Below, piece after piece: positions 32,870-42,138 of a stretch of DNA of 64,000 nt (the stretch's first letter is position 1; every line of letters begins with the position of its first letter). Below the pieces are notes generated by a model, which had not been told where the DNA came from, ran no database searches, and saw only the letters and a list, made by a program, of their open reading frames with translations. A program made the position numbers and the translations under genes. The DNA is from Ramlibacter tataouinensis TTB310 (GTDB lineage: Bacteria; Pseudomonadota; Gammaproteobacteria; Burkholderiales; Burkholderiaceae_C): contig NC_015677.1 in the NCBI RefSeq assembly GCF_000215705.1, positions 1,438,001 to 1,502,000 on the forward strand, in the 5' to 3' direction.

Positions 32870-33265
32870 ATGAACCCAACCGACGCCAAGAACGAGTACC
32901 TCGTGATCTCCCGCGGGCAGTGGGACGCGGGTGCGTCGAAGCAGGACGTCCAGCGCGCCATTGACGAGTTTTACGACTGGTTCGAACGCAACCAGAAGCT
33001 GGGGCGGATGAAGCTGGGCAGCCGCCTCGCCAACGAAGGCAAGCTGGTCTCCAAGTCCTCGGTCACCGACGGTCCTTTCGCCGAAACCAAGGAAGTGATC
33101 GGCGGCTTCTGGTTCATCGTCGCCGGCAGCTTGGATGAGGCCGCGGCACTGGCTGCCCAGAACCCCTGCATGGCCTTCGGGCTGTCCTATGAGGTTCGCC
33201 CACTCGAGGGCGAGCGCGCAGTCGCCACTTCGGTCACCAACGAAACCCCTGCTGCGTGGCGCTAG
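32870..33265 (+). CDS. YCII/DGPF-family protein
   Basis: A 131-residue protein of the YCII-related dimeric alpha/beta-barrel family. The family signature DGPFAETKE is followed by VIGGFWFIVAGSLDEAAALA. Such proteins are sometimes fused to or next to ECF sigma factors and are of uncertain enzymatic function. The preceding gene ends 21 bp upstream. No sigma factor is adjacent. Confidence 0.8.
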   Translation: MNPTDAKNEYLVISRGQWDAGASKQDVQRAIDEFYDWFERNQKLGRMKLGSRLANEGKLVSKSSVTDGPFAETKEVIGGFWFIVAGSLDEAAALAAQNPCMAFGLSYEVRPLEGERAVATSVTNETPAAWR

Positions 33266-33300
33266 TGCTGCGCTCGCAACCGCAAGCGGCGCGGATTACG

Positions 33301-34140
33301 TCACTCGGCGGCTTCCAGTTCACGCTGGATCTCCGCCTTCAGCGCCATCAGCGCGGGAGCGAGTTCACGCACCACTGCCGCGAACGGCTCCGACGTGGTC
33401 AGGCTCACGTTGAGCGCGTAATGGGAGCGCTGGAACACCAGCGGCGTCGCCACGGCAACGACCTCGGCCTGCCATGAAGCCGCGCAGTAGCCTTGGCGCT
33501 GGACCTCCTCGACCGCCTCGGTGAGCGCCGGCCCCAGCTCCGCCCACTGAGTGCGCCGCACATAACGGAAGTGCGCCAGCAGCGCCTTGCGCTGCGCCTC
33601 GGGCGCGCTCGCCAGGTAGGCCCGTCCCAGCGAGGTCAGCTCCATCGGCACCCGCTGGCCGGAGACCACCGTGCGCAGCGAAGGCCGGCGGTTGTAGCGG
33701 ATCGATTCCAGGTACACCATCTCGTCGCGGTCCGGGGCCGCCAGCCCAACGTTGACCCGCCGGGCCTCGGCCGTGGCGCGCATGCGCGGTGCGGCGATCC
33801 CCAGCACCGTGGAGCCGCTGCGCATCGCCTGGGCCAGGCTGAGGACGGCAGGGGCGAGCCGGTACGCGCGGCTGCGCGGTTCCACCTGCAAGAAGCCGGC
33901 GCCAACCAACGTCTGGGTCAGCCGGCTGACCGTCGAGCGCGACAGTCCGGTGCGCTCGGCCAGCTCCGCGTTGCCCAGCAGTTCGGATCCGGGCCGGAAC
34001 GAGCGCAGCACCTCCATGCCCCGCTCCAGCGAGCGGTTCGCAGGGGAGCGGCCCGGCTTTTCGGCCAGGGGCGCCCGGGTTCGGGAGGACGGCGCGGACA
34101 CGACAGGGCAGTGTAGCCAGTTCCACTGTTTGGAATTCAT
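33301..34140 (-). CDS. IclR-family transcriptional regulator (2)
   Basis: A regulator of up to 279 residues. ATG 34140 is given, but GTG 34101 is equally possible and would leave the palindrome at 34121-34135 in the leader rather than the coding region. The helix-turn-helix (NAELAERTGLSRSTVSRL) and effector domain (LTSLGRAYLASAP) are intact and closest in style to PcaR/PobR-like IclR members. It is divergent from a Bug receptor, enoyl-CoA hydratase and acyl-CoA ligase operon, its likely target. Confidence 0.87.
   Translation of the reverse strand: MNSKQWNWLHCPVVSAPSSRTRAPLAEKPGRSPANRSLERGMEVLRSFRPGSELLGNAELAERTGLSRSTVSRLTQTLVGAGFLQVEPRSRAYRLAPAVLSLAQAMRSGSTVLGIAAPRMRATAEARRVNVGLAAPDRDEMVYLESIRYNRRPSLRTVVSGQRVPMELTSLGRAYLASAPEAQRKALLAHFRYVRRTQWAELGPALTEAVEEVQRQGYCAASWQAEVVAVATPLVFQRSHYALNVSLTTSEPFAAVVRELAPALMALKAEIQRELEAAE
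34121..34135 (+). promoter_or_regulatory. Candidate IclR operator TTCCA-N5-TGGAA
   Basis: TTCCACTGTTTGGAA is a perfect 5-bp-arm palindrome between the IclR gene and the divergent receptor operon (start 34224). TGGAA/TTCCA arms are the known IclR half-site sequence, though in the opposite order to the Escherichia coli consensus. Confidence 0.5.
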
Positions 34141-34223
34141 GGGACGCCAAGCCGGGCCCGTCTCCCTAAGCTGGCGGTCCGCCGGCGGTGCGGCCGTCAC
34201 GACCAGATCCCAGGAGACAACCC

Positions 34224-35201
34224 ATGAACCTTCTCTCTCGCGGCGTTCCCACGCGCCTTGGCGCCGTCTTCGCGGCGTTCGCCTTCGCGGCCTCCACCGC
34301 GCTCGCGGCCTTTCCCGACCGGCCCGTGAAACTGGTCGTTCCCTTTGCCCCTGGCGGCGGCACCGATGCCATCGCCCGTGCCTTGGGCGTCGGCCTGTCC
34401 CAGGCGCTCGGCCAGCCCGTGATCGTCGACAACAAGCCGGGCGCCGGCACCATCATCGGCAGCGATCTCGTGGCCAAGAGCCCACCCGACGGCTACACGC
34501 TGGTGGTGGCCACCTTCGCGCATGCGGTGAACCCGAGCATGGTGGCCAAGCTCCCGTTCGACACGCAGAAAGCGTTCGCCCCGGTGGTCCTGCTCGCGCG
34601 CGGGCCGAACCTGCTGGTCGTGCGCGCGGACAGCCCCCACAGGTCGGTGGCCGACGTGCTGGCCACCGCCCGCGCCCAACCCGGCAAGCTCACCTATGCC
34701 TCGCAGGGCAATGGCACCTCCGCGCACCTGGCCGGCGAGATGTTCACCAACCTCGCGAAGGTGCAGATGACGCACGTCCCGTACCGGGGCGCCGGCCCGG
34801 CCCTCACCGACCTGCTCGGCGGCCAGGTCGACATGATGTTCGCCACCGCGGCGGCGGCGTCGCCGCAGCTCGCCAACGGCAAGCTGCGCGCGCTCGCGGT
34901 CACGACGCCCCAGCGCGCGGCGGCCCTGAAGGACGTGCCGGCCATCGCGGAGACCATCCCCGGCTACGCGGTCGAGAGCTGGTACGGGCTGTTCGCTCCC
35001 GCGGGCACGCCGGCCGACGTGATCGCCAAGCTGCATGCCGCGGCCAGGAAGGCGGCCGACAGCGCGGAGTTTCGCAGGATGATGGAACCGGAAGGCCTCA
35101 CGGTCAGCGCCGGTGGCCCCGCGGAGCTCGACGAGTTCGTGCGCTCCGAGACCAGCCGCTGGGCCCGGATCGTGAAGGAAAACAACGTGAAGGCCGATTA
35201 A
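34224..35201 (+). CDS. Bug/TctC-family periplasmic solute receptor (3)
   Basis: A 325-residue receptor. ATG 34224 follows CAGGAGA. The signal peptide ends ALAA, and the Bug core is FPDRPVKLVVPFAPGGGTD, NKPGAGTIIG and VPYRGAGPALTDLLGG. It heads an operon with an enoyl-CoA hydratase and an ADP-forming acyl-CoA ligase, so it probably binds the carboxylic acid that these enzymes activate and hydrate. No membrane partner is encoded here. Confidence 0.9.
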   Translation: MNLLSRGVPTRLGAVFAAFAFAASTALAAFPDRPVKLVVPFAPGGGTDAIARALGVGLSQALGQPVIVDNKPGAGTIIGSDLVAKSPPDGYTLVVATFAHAVNPSMVAKLPFDTQKAFAPVVLLARGPNLLVVRADSPHRSVADVLATARAQPGKLTYASQGNGTSAHLAGEMFTNLAKVQMTHVPYRGAGPALTDLLGGQVDMMFATAAAASPQLANGKLRALAVTTPQRAAALKDVPAIAETIPGYAVESWYGLFAPAGTPADVIAKLHAAARKAADSAEFRRMMEPEGLTVSAGGPAELDEFVRSETSRWARIVKENNVKAD

Positions 35202-35224
35202 GGTCAGCCAAGGCAGGCAACCCG

Positions 35225-36019
35225 ATGGACTATTCCCTGATCCAACTCCAGGTCTCCGAGGGCGGCATCGCCACGCTGACCCTCAACCGCCCCGACAAGC
35301 GCAACGCGATGAGCGACGAGATGCGCGGCGAGTTCATCCACGCCCTGGAGCGCGTCAGCGCCGACAAGGCCATCCGCGCGCTGGTGCTCACGGGCGCCGG
35401 CAAGGGCTTCTGCGCCGGCGGCGACATCGCCGGCATGGAGCGCCGCTTGAACGCCCCGGCGGGCGAGGTCGGCTTCAACGGCTGGCATCGCCAGCAGCGC
35501 GTGCACCACACGCAGGCGCTTCTGCACACCCTGCCCAAGCCGGTGATCGCGGCCGTGAACGGCGCGGCCTCCGGCCTGGGCGCCGACACCGCGCTGGCGT
35601 GCGACTTCATCATCGCCAGCGAGTGGGCCAGCTTCACCTGGTCCTACATCCACCGGGGGATCATTCCCGACGGTGGCGGCATGTACTTCCTGCCGCGCCG
35701 CATCGGCCTGCCCAAAGCCAAGGACCTGATCTTCACCGGCCGCAAGGTGGAGGTGGACGAAGCGCTGGCCCTGGGCATCGTGGACCGCAAGACCGGCGCC
35801 GACCGCCTGCTGGCGGACGCCCAGGCCTGGGCGGCTGAGCTGGGCAGGGGCTCCGCCACGGCGCTGGCGCTGGGCAAGACCATCCTCAACCAGAGTTTCG
35901 AACTCCCGGCGCAGCAGGTCTTCGCTCAGGGCAGCCAGGCCCAGGGCATCTGCTACACCAGCGCCGAGCATCGCGAATCGGTCATGGCCTTCCTGGCCCG
36001 ATCCGGCGGCAGGCAGTGA
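35225..36019 (+). CDS. Enoyl-CoA hydratase/isomerase family protein
   Basis: A 264-residue crotonase-fold protein. The N-terminal core has LTLNRPDKRNAMSD and the first oxyanion-hole segment GKGFCAGGDI. The second oxyanion loop is NGAASGLGADTALACD. At the usual Glu positions it has Ile-His-Arg-Gly-Ile-Ile-Pro-Asp-Gly, so hydratase versus isomerase activity is not certain. ATG 35225 is 23 bp after the Bug receptor, and the acyl-CoA ligase follows 4 bp later. Confidence 0.88.
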   Translation: MDYSLIQLQVSEGGIATLTLNRPDKRNAMSDEMRGEFIHALERVSADKAIRALVLTGAGKGFCAGGDIAGMERRLNAPAGEVGFNGWHRQQRVHHTQALLHTLPKPVIAAVNGAASGLGADTALACDFIIASEWASFTWSYIHRGIIPDGGGMYFLPRRIGLPKAKDLIFTGRKVEVDEALALGIVDRKTGADRLLADAQAWAAELGRGSATALALGKTILNQSFELPAQQVFAQGSQAQGICYTSAEHRESVMAFLARSGGRQ

Positions 36020-36023
36020 TCCC

Positions 36024-38111
36024 GTGGACGCCATCTCCCGACTCCTGAAGCCCCGCAGCGTGGCCGTGATCGGCGCCTCGGGCGATCCCGCCAAGACCGC
36101 CGGCCGGCCGGTGTCCTACCTGGTCAAGCACAGCTTCTCCGGCGAGATCTACCCGGTCAACCCCAAGATCGACCGCATTGGCGACCTGCGCTGCTACCCC
36201 GACCTGGCCTCGCTGCCCGCCGTGCCGGACGTGGGCATCGTGCTGCTGGGCGCCGAGCGCGCGCATCTGGCGGTGCGTGACCTCGCCTCACGCGGAGCCG
36301 CGGCCGCCATCGTGCTCGCCAGCGGCTATGCCGAGACCGGCGAGGAAGGCGCGCGCCGGCAGAAGCAGCTGCTGGAAGCGGCGGGCTCCATGCGCATCCT
36401 CGGGCCCAACACCATCGGCCTGGTGAACCTGACCGACAGCATCGTGCTGTCGGCCACCGGCGCGCTGGAGATGGACCATTTCCCCGTGGGTTCCATCGGT
36501 GTCGTGTCGCAAAGCGGCGGCATCCTGGGCTCGCTGCTGTCGCGCGCGGCGGCGCGCGGCATCGGCCTGTCCAAGCTGGTGTCCACCAGCAACGAGGCGG
36601 ACCTGGAGCTGGCGGACTTCATCGCCGCGCTGGCCGATGACGAGGCGACCCGGGTGATCGCGCTGTATGTCGAGACCGTGCGCCATCCAGGGAAATTCCG
36701 CGCGGCCGCGCTGAAGGCGGCCCGGGCCGGCAAGCCCATCGTGGCCTTCAAGATCGGCCGCTCCGAAGCGGGCGCCCAGGCGGCGGTGTCGCACACCGGC
36801 GCGCTGGCCGGCGCCGACCGCATGTACGACGCGCTGTTCCGCCAGTGCGGCGTGATCCGGGCGCAGACCTTCGGCGACCTGCTCGACATCCCGGCGGCGC
36901 TCGCCACGGGCCGCCAGCTGCGCGGCAACCGCGTCGCCATCCTGACCTCCACCGGAGGCGCCGGTACGCTGGTCTCGGACAGCCTGGGCGTGTCCGGCTT
37001 CGACACGCCGGCGCCCGACGCGCGGACCGCGGCGGCCCTGCGCGCCCTGCAGACCGGCGACCATGCGGCGCTGGACCGGAACCCCATCGACGTCACGCTC
37101 GCCGGCCTGCAGCCGGACCTGCTGCGCGGCGCCATCCAGGCCTTGCTGGCCAGCCCCAGCTACGACGCGCTGACCGTCATCGCCGGTTCCTCCAGCCTGG
37201 CCATGCCCGAGCTGATGGCCGGCGCCATCCGGGACTGCCTGCCGCTGTCGGACAAGCCGGTGGTCGCCTACGTCAGCCCGCATGCGCCGGAGGCGGCGGC
37301 GCTGCTCACGCAATGCGGCGTGCCGGCCTTTGCCGCCCCCGAAAGCTGCACGGCGGCGCTGCGGGGCCTGCTGCACGCGGGCCAATGGCGGGCACCCGTG
37401 GAAGAGGGCGTGGGCGAAGGGTCTGTCGTGGTCGATGACCTGCCTGCCGGTCCGCTGGACGAGGCGCAGGCCAAGCAGCTGTTCGCGCGCTTCGGCGTGC
37501 CCTGCGCCCGCGAGGTCGTCGTGGAGACGCCCGGCCAGGCCGAACGCGCCGCCCGCGAGCTGGGCGGACGGGTCGTGCTGAAGATTCTCGCCGGCGAGAT
37601 CACGCACAAGAGCGACGTTGGCGGCGTCGCGGTCGACCTGACCCCGGAGCAGGTTGACGCGCGAGTGTCGGCCATGGCGGAGGAGGTCGAGCGCAAGGCC
37701 AGGGTGCGTCCACGGCGCTTCCTGGTCCAGGAGCTGGTGGCCGGCGGCACCGAGCTGATCCTGGGCATGCACTGCGATCCGCTGGGAACGGCCATCCTGC
37801 TGGGCATGGGCGGCGTCACCGCCGAGCTGTTCAAGGACACGACCCTGCGCCTGCTGCCCGCCCGCGGTGGCCTGAGCCGGGAAGAGGCGCTCTCCATGGC
37901 GCGCGAGCTCAGGACCTGGCCGCTGCTGGACGGCTTCCGGGGCCGCCCCAAGGCCGACGTCGAAGCGCTCGTGACGGCGATCGTCGCCTTCTCGCGCATG
38001 GCGGCGCAGCTGGGCGAGCGGCTGGTCGAGGCGGAGATCAACCCGTTGTTCGTGCTGCCGCAGGGCCAGGGCGTGCGTGCCGCCGACGGCGTCGCGGTGC
38101 TCGCGCGCTGA
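36024..38111 (+). CDS. ADP-forming acyl-CoA synthetase (acetate-CoA ligase family)
   Basis: A 695-residue single-chain enzyme from GTG 36024. Domain order is CoA-binding (residues 1-130, VAVIGASGDPAKTAG), two succinyl-CoA-ligase-like domains with the phosphohistidine loop VSHTGALAGAD near residue 260, and a C-terminal ATP-grasp domain (about 480-695, FGVPCAREVVVETPGQA and VQELVAGGTELILGM). It makes acyl-CoA with ATP, giving ADP. With the hydratase it forms a short acid-activation pathway. It converges on a LysR gene. Confidence 0.9.
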   Translation: MDAISRLLKPRSVAVIGASGDPAKTAGRPVSYLVKHSFSGEIYPVNPKIDRIGDLRCYPDLASLPAVPDVGIVLLGAERAHLAVRDLASRGAAAAIVLASGYAETGEEGARRQKQLLEAAGSMRILGPNTIGLVNLTDSIVLSATGALEMDHFPVGSIGVVSQSGGILGSLLSRAAARGIGLSKLVSTSNEADLELADFIAALADDEATRVIALYVETVRHPGKFRAAALKAARAGKPIVAFKIGRSEAGAQAAVSHTGALAGADRMYDALFRQCGVIRAQTFGDLLDIPAALATGRQLRGNRVAILTSTGGAGTLVSDSLGVSGFDTPAPDARTAAALRALQTGDHAALDRNPIDVTLAGLQPDLLRGAIQALLASPSYDALTVIAGSSSLAMPELMAGAIRDCLPLSDKPVVAYVSPHAPEAAALLTQCGVPAFAAPESCTAALRGLLHAGQWRAPVEEGVGEGSVVVDDLPAGPLDEAQAKQLFARFGVPCAREVVVETPGQAERAARELGGRVVLKILAGEITHKSDVGGVAVDLTPEQVDARVSAMAEEVERKARVRPRRFLVQELVAGGTELILGMHCDPLGTAILLGMGGVTAELFKDTTLRLLPARGGLSREEALSMARELRTWPLLDGFRGRPKADVEALVTAIVAFSRMAAQLGERLVEAEINPLFVLPQGQGVRAADGVAVLAR

Positions 38112-38130
38112 GGACGGGCATGGCAGCGTC

Positions 38131-39033
38131 TCAGCTCGCCCGGTAAGCCCGCGCCCTCAACCGCGCCGCCGCCTCGTTCACGAACGAATCCAGTGCCGCC
38201 AGCCGGTGCTGCGCGTTCCAGGCCAGCACCCCCGTGGTCGATGCCTTCATGCCCCGGATGCGCACCAGTCGCGCCCCGTCGATCCCGGCCCGGCCTATGG
38301 TTTCGGGGACCACGGCCACGCCCATGCCGGCGGCGACCAGCGCCACCACGGTCAGCCACTGGCGCGCGGCGTGGCGGGTGCGCGGGTGGATGCCGGCCTG
38401 GCTGAAGACCGCGGTGACGTTGTCGTGGTAGGCAGGCGCGACGTCACGCGAGAACATCACGAAGGTCTCGTCCGCCAGCTGCCGCAGGTCGACGGACCTG
38501 GCGCTGGCCAGCCGGTGCGTCAGCGGCAAGCAGCACACCAGGGAGTCGTTCGGCAGCGGCAGCGTCTCCAGCGGGGTGGGCAGGATGCCGGCATTCAGGA
38601 AGCCGGCGTGCAGCTGCCGGTGCAGCAGGGCGTCCACCTGCTCGTTGGTCGACATCTCGCGCAGGTTCACCTCGATGCCCGGGTGCCGGGTGTTGAAGCC
38701 GGCAACGATGCGCGGCATGTCGCGGTAGATCATGGAGCCGGTGAAACCCACGTCCAGCCGGCCGCGCATGCCGGCCGCCACCGAGCGCGCCGTCTCGGCC
38801 GCCGACGCCACCCGCTCCAGCACCCCACGGGCCTCCGGGAGAAAGGCCGCGCCGGCCGCGGTCAGCGCCACCTGCTTGCTGTTTCGCTCCAGCAGCTGGA
38901 CGCCCAGTTCCTCTTCCAGCGCCTTCAGGGCCGAGCTCAGGGGCGGTTGGGTGATGGACAGGCGTGCCGCCGCCCGGCCGAAATGCAATTCTTCGGCGAG
39001 CACGATGAAGTAACGCAGCAGGTGGATCTTCAT
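38131..39033 (-). CDS. LysR-family transcriptional regulator (organic-acid cluster)
   Basis: A 300-residue LTTR of the BenM/CatM-like group (IHLLRYFIVLAEELHFGRAA at the N-terminus, QPPLSSALKALEEELG recognition region, effector domain with LDVGFTGSMIYRDM). It lies at the downstream end of the long minus-strand cluster, 26 bp after a small membrane protein gene. Such regulators sense aromatic or dicarboxylic acids. Its target is not obvious from position, since it is not divergent from an operon. Confidence 0.87.
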   Translation of the reverse strand: MKIHLLRYFIVLAEELHFGRAAARLSITQPPLSSALKALEEELGVQLLERNSKQVALTAAGAAFLPEARGVLERVASAAETARSVAAGMRGRLDVGFTGSMIYRDMPRIVAGFNTRHPGIEVNLREMSTNEQVDALLHRQLHAGFLNAGILPTPLETLPLPNDSLVCCLPLTHRLASARSVDLRQLADETFVMFSRDVAPAYHDNVTAVFSQAGIHPRTRHAARQWLTVVALVAAGMGVAVVPETIGRAGIDGARLVRIRGMKASTTGVLAWNAQHRLAALDSFVNEAAARLRARAYRAS

Positions 39034-39058
39034 CGCGCCATCATGGCGCAGCGGCCGG

Positions 39059-39274
39059 CTACCTGTTTCTATCCTCGATCCGCTGCTGGATGAAGCCCAG
39101 GACCAGCCACAGGAAGATCAGGGGACCGAACGCACCGCCGAGGAAATCGCCGATCTCGTTCCCCGGCATGGTGCTCGCCAGGCTGGTCCAGCGGGCGCCG
39201 TGCAGCACGAACGCCCAGAAACCCAGGTAAGCGAAGCTGATCAAGGCCCCGACGCCGAGCCATACTTTTTCCAT
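39059..39274 (-). CDS. Small two-TM membrane protein
   Basis: A 71-residue protein starting MEKVWLGVGALISFAYLGF. It has TM segments at about residues 3-24 and 41-62 and a basic tail (QQRIEDRNR). No family recognised. It lies between an acyl-CoA dehydrogenase gene and the LysR gene on the same strand. An upstream in-frame ATG (39307) is less likely. Confidence 0.6.
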   Translation of the reverse strand: MEKVWLGVGALISFAYLGFWAFVLHGARWTSLASTMPGNEIGDFLGGAFGPLIFLWLVLGFIQQRIEDRNR

Positions 39275-39347
39275 GGTTTTCTTCTCCCTGAGCCGGCATG
39301 CTGCCACAACGCCGCGCCTTTGGCATCAGGGATGGGGGCTTCAGGCC

Positions 39348-40511
39348 TCAGTAGGACTTGGGCAGGCCCAGCACTTTTTCGGCGATGTAGCAAAGGACCA
39401 ACTGCGGGCTGACCGGCGCCAGCCGCGGGATCCACGACTCGCGCAGGTAGCGCTCCACGTGGTACTCCTTGGCGTAGCCCATGCCGCCGTGGGTGAAGAT
39501 GGCGTTCTCGCAGGCGCGGTAGCAGGCCTCGGCCCCCAGGTACTTGGCCGCGTTGGCCTCGGCCGCGCAGGGCAGCTGCGCGTCGTACAGCGCGGCGGCC
39601 TTGTGCACCATCAGGTGGGCGGCTTCCAGCTCCATCCAGGACTTCGCCAGCGGATGCTGGATGCCCTGGTTCATGCCGATGGGCCGGTCGAAGACGATGC
39701 GTTCCTTGGCGTACTGCGAGCCGCGGCGCAAGGCGGCGCGCCCCAGGCCGATGGCTTCTGCCGCGATCAGGATGCGCTCGGGGTTCATGCCGTGGAGGAT
39801 GTAGCTGAAGCCTTTTCCCTCCTCGCCGATGCGGTCCTCCACCGGGATGCGCAGTCCGTCGATGAACACCTGGTTGGAGTCCACGCACCGGCGGCCCATC
39901 TTCTCGATCTCGCGCACCTCCACCGCGCCGCGGTCCAGGTCGGTGTAGAACAGGCTCAGCCCCTCGGTGCCGCGGCTGTCCTCCAGCGGCGTGGTGCGCG
40001 CCAGCAGCAGGATCTTGTTGGCCACCTGGGCGGTGGAAATCCAGACCTTCTGGCCGGACACCCGGTAGTGGTCGCCGTGGCGCTCGGCCCGCGTCCTGAG
40101 CTTGAGCGTGTTCAGGCCGGTGTTCGGCTCCGTCACCCCGAAGCAGGCCCGGTCCCGGCCCTGGATCAGCGCCGGCAGCCAGCGCTGCTTCTGGGCGTCG
40201 GAGCCGAACACCACCACCGGGTGCAGGCCGAAGATGTTCATGTGCACCGCCGAGGCGCCCGACAGGCCGGCGCCCGTGGCCGAGATCGCATGCATCATCA
40301 GCGCGGCCTCGGTGATGCCCAGCCCGGCGCCGCCGTAGGCCTCGGGCATGGCGATGCCCAGCCAGCCCGCCTGCGCCAGCGCGCGGTGGAAGTCCTCCGG
40401 GAAGCCGCCCTCCCGGTCGCGGCGCAGCCAGTAGTCGTCGTCGAAAGGCGCGCAGACCCGCTCGACGGCGGCGACGATCTGCTGCTGCTCCTCGCTGAGG
40501 AAGAAGTTCAT
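39348..40511 (-). CDS. Acyl-CoA dehydrogenase (1)
   Basis: A 387-residue flavoprotein. The start at 40511 overlaps the cupin stop (ATGA). The N-terminal helical domain is followed by the signature FGVTEPNTGLNT and VSGQKVWIS, a middle beta barrel, and a C-terminal four-helix domain with THGGMGYAKEYHVERYLRE. The usual catalytic Glu cannot be placed with certainty. It resembles acyl-CoA dehydrogenases of branched-chain or dicarboxylic-acid pathways. It is cotranscribed with a cupin, a CaiB transferase and a Bug receptor. Confidence 0.9.
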   Translation of the reverse strand: MNFFLSEEQQQIVAAVERVCAPFDDDYWLRRDREGGFPEDFHRALAQAGWLGIAMPEAYGGAGLGITEAALMMHAISATGAGLSGASAVHMNIFGLHPVVVFGSDAQKQRWLPALIQGRDRACFGVTEPNTGLNTLKLRTRAERHGDHYRVSGQKVWISTAQVANKILLLARTTPLEDSRGTEGLSLFYTDLDRGAVEVREIEKMGRRCVDSNQVFIDGLRIPVEDRIGEEGKGFSYILHGMNPERILIAAEAIGLGRAALRRGSQYAKERIVFDRPIGMNQGIQHPLAKSWMELEAAHLMVHKAAALYDAQLPCAAEANAAKYLGAEACYRACENAIFTHGGMGYAKEYHVERYLRESWIPRLAPVSPQLVLCYIAEKVLGLPKSY

Positions 40512-40891
40512 GCCGCTGGCCGCTGCACCCGGGCCGGGTTCTCGCCGTAGGGCGGGCTGTAGACCACCAGCACCCGGGCCGGCTGCTCGCTGGTGACCGT
40601 GAAGACGTGCAGGGCGCCGGCCGGGAAGAAGCAGGCATCGCCCGGCTGCATGTCGAAGGACTGGCCGTCGATCTCGGCGCGGGCGCTGCCGGCCAGCAGG
40701 TAGCAGGCCTGCTCCATGCCGGGATGCGCGTGCGGCAGCGCGCCGCCGCCGCGGCCGATGGTGCCCAGCACCACCTCCAGGTGCCTGGCGCCCATGTGCT
40801 CGCCGACCAGGCGCTGGTTGCTGGTGTGCTCGTGGTTGGCGGGGTGGTAGGCCGGCACGTCGGCCCCGCGGATGAAGTAGGTCGGTTTCAT
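40508..40891 (-). CDS. Cupin-domain protein
   Basis: A 127-residue single-cupin protein. Metal motifs of the cupin fold are visible: LPHAHPGMEQACYLLAG (motif 1) and PGDACFFPAGALHVF (motif 2). Stand-alone cupins in catabolic operons are often isomerases, dioxygenases or ligand sensors, and none can be chosen here. It overlaps both neighbours by 4 bp (CaiB upstream, acyl-CoA dehydrogenase downstream), so its function is likely tied to them. Confidence 0.85.
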   Translation of the reverse strand: MKPTYFIRGADVPAYHPANHEHTSNQRLVGEHMGARHLEVVLGTIGRGGGALPHAHPGMEQACYLLAGSARAEIDGQSFDMQPGDACFFPAGALHVFTVTSEQPARVLVVYSPPYGENPARVQRPAA

Positions 40892-42135
40892 GGTCGTTCC
40901 TCAAGGGGTGGGGCGGGGGCCCGGCAGGCGCCGCTGGCCAGCAGGCGGGCGATCTCGGCGCGGCTGTAGCCCGCTTCCTCCAGCACGGCGACGGACTGCT
41001 CGCCCAGCCCCGGTGCCGGCGCCAGGTCGGCAGGGGGCGGGGTGGCGCTCCAGCGGGTTGGGCAGGCCGGCGTGCGAAGCGCCCCTTCGGTCGGATGCTC
41101 GACCTCGCGGATGAACCCCGTGGCCTGGTGGTGTAGGTCGTCCAGCAGGTCCTGCGGCGTGTTCATCGGCATGTTGGGGACATCCGCCCGGTCCAGCAGC
41201 GCCCGCCATTGCGCGGTGGTGCGCTGCGCCATCAGGCGCGCCACTTCCTCGTAGACGGCATCGATGTTCTCCGCGCGCGCGCCATGGCTGGCGAACCGGG
41301 GGTCGTCCTGCATGCGCTGCGGCTCGCCGATGGCGGCGAAGAAGCTGCGCCAGTGCTTGTCGTTGTAGATCAGCACGCACAGGTAGCCGTCACTCGTCCG
41401 GTAGGGCCGGCGGTGGGGCGTCAGCAGCCGCGGGTAGCCGGCGGCGCCGGCCGGCGGGTCGAAGCTCAGGCCCGCCAGGTGGTCGCCCAGCACGAACTGC
41501 GTCATGGCTTCGTACATGGGCACCACCACCGCCTGGCCCTGGCCCGAGCGCTCCCGCGCGTACAGCGCGGCCGTCACCGCATACACCGCGTGCAGGCCGG
41601 TGACCCGGTCGGCCAGCGTCACGGGGGCGTAGCAGGGCGCCTGGGCGCCGTACTCCTGCATCAGCCAGGGCAGGCCGGTGGCGCCCTGGATCAGGTCGTC
41701 GTAGGCGGCGCGGGCGGCGTAGGGCCCCGACTGGTCGAAGCCGCAGCAGCTCACGTGGACGATGCGCGGGTTGCGTTCGCGCACCGCCTCGTAGCCCAGG
41801 CCCAGGCGTTCCAGCGCCTGCGGCCGCACGTTGCTGATCAGCACGTCGCTGCGCTGGGCCAGGCGCAGCGCCGCCTCGCGCCCGTCCTCGTGCTTGAGGT
41901 CCAGCACGATGCTGCGCTTGCCCTGGTTGGCGTGCAGGAAGATGTGGCCCATGCCCGGGTTGCGCATGGGCCCCACGTGGCGCATGTTGTCGCCTTCGGC
42001 GGGCTCGACCTTGGTTACCTCGGCGCCCAGCGAAGCCAGGATCTGGGTGGCGAAGGGACCCATGATCACGGAGGTGAGGTCCAGGACCTTCACCCCCGCC
42101 AGGGGGCCCGCGCCCGAGGTCCGGGTGTGCGGCAT
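40888..42135 (-). CDS. CaiB/BaiF family CoA-transferase (1)
   Basis: A 415-residue class III CoA-transferase. N-terminal Rossmann-like half LAGVKVLDLTSVIMGPFATQ, with GAEVTKVEPAEGDNMR and the ANQGKRSIVLDLK segment. The catalytic Asp is in the AAYDDLIQGATGL region. It moves CoA from a donor such as succinyl-CoA to a carboxylic acid. Adjacent Bug receptor (4 bp upstream), cupin and acyl-CoA dehydrogenase suggest uptake, activation and oxidation of one acid. Confidence 0.9.
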   Translation of the reverse strand: MPHTRTSGAGPLAGVKVLDLTSVIMGPFATQILASLGAEVTKVEPAEGDNMRHVGPMRNPGMGHIFLHANQGKRSIVLDLKHEDGREAALRLAQRSDVLISNVRPQALERLGLGYEAVRERNPRIVHVSCCGFDQSGPYAARAAYDDLIQGATGLPWLMQEYGAQAPCYAPVTLADRVTGLHAVYAVTAALYARERSGQGQAVVVPMYEAMTQFVLGDHLAGLSFDPPAGAAGYPRLLTPHRRPYRTSDGYLCVLIYNDKHWRSFFAAIGEPQRMQDDPRFASHGARAENIDAVYEEVARLMAQRTTAQWRALLDRADVPNMPMNTPQDLLDDLHHQATGFIREVEHPTEGALRTPACPTRWSATPPPADLAPAPGLGEQSVAVLEEAGYSRAEIARLLASGACRAPAPPLEERP

Positions 42136-42138
42136 GGC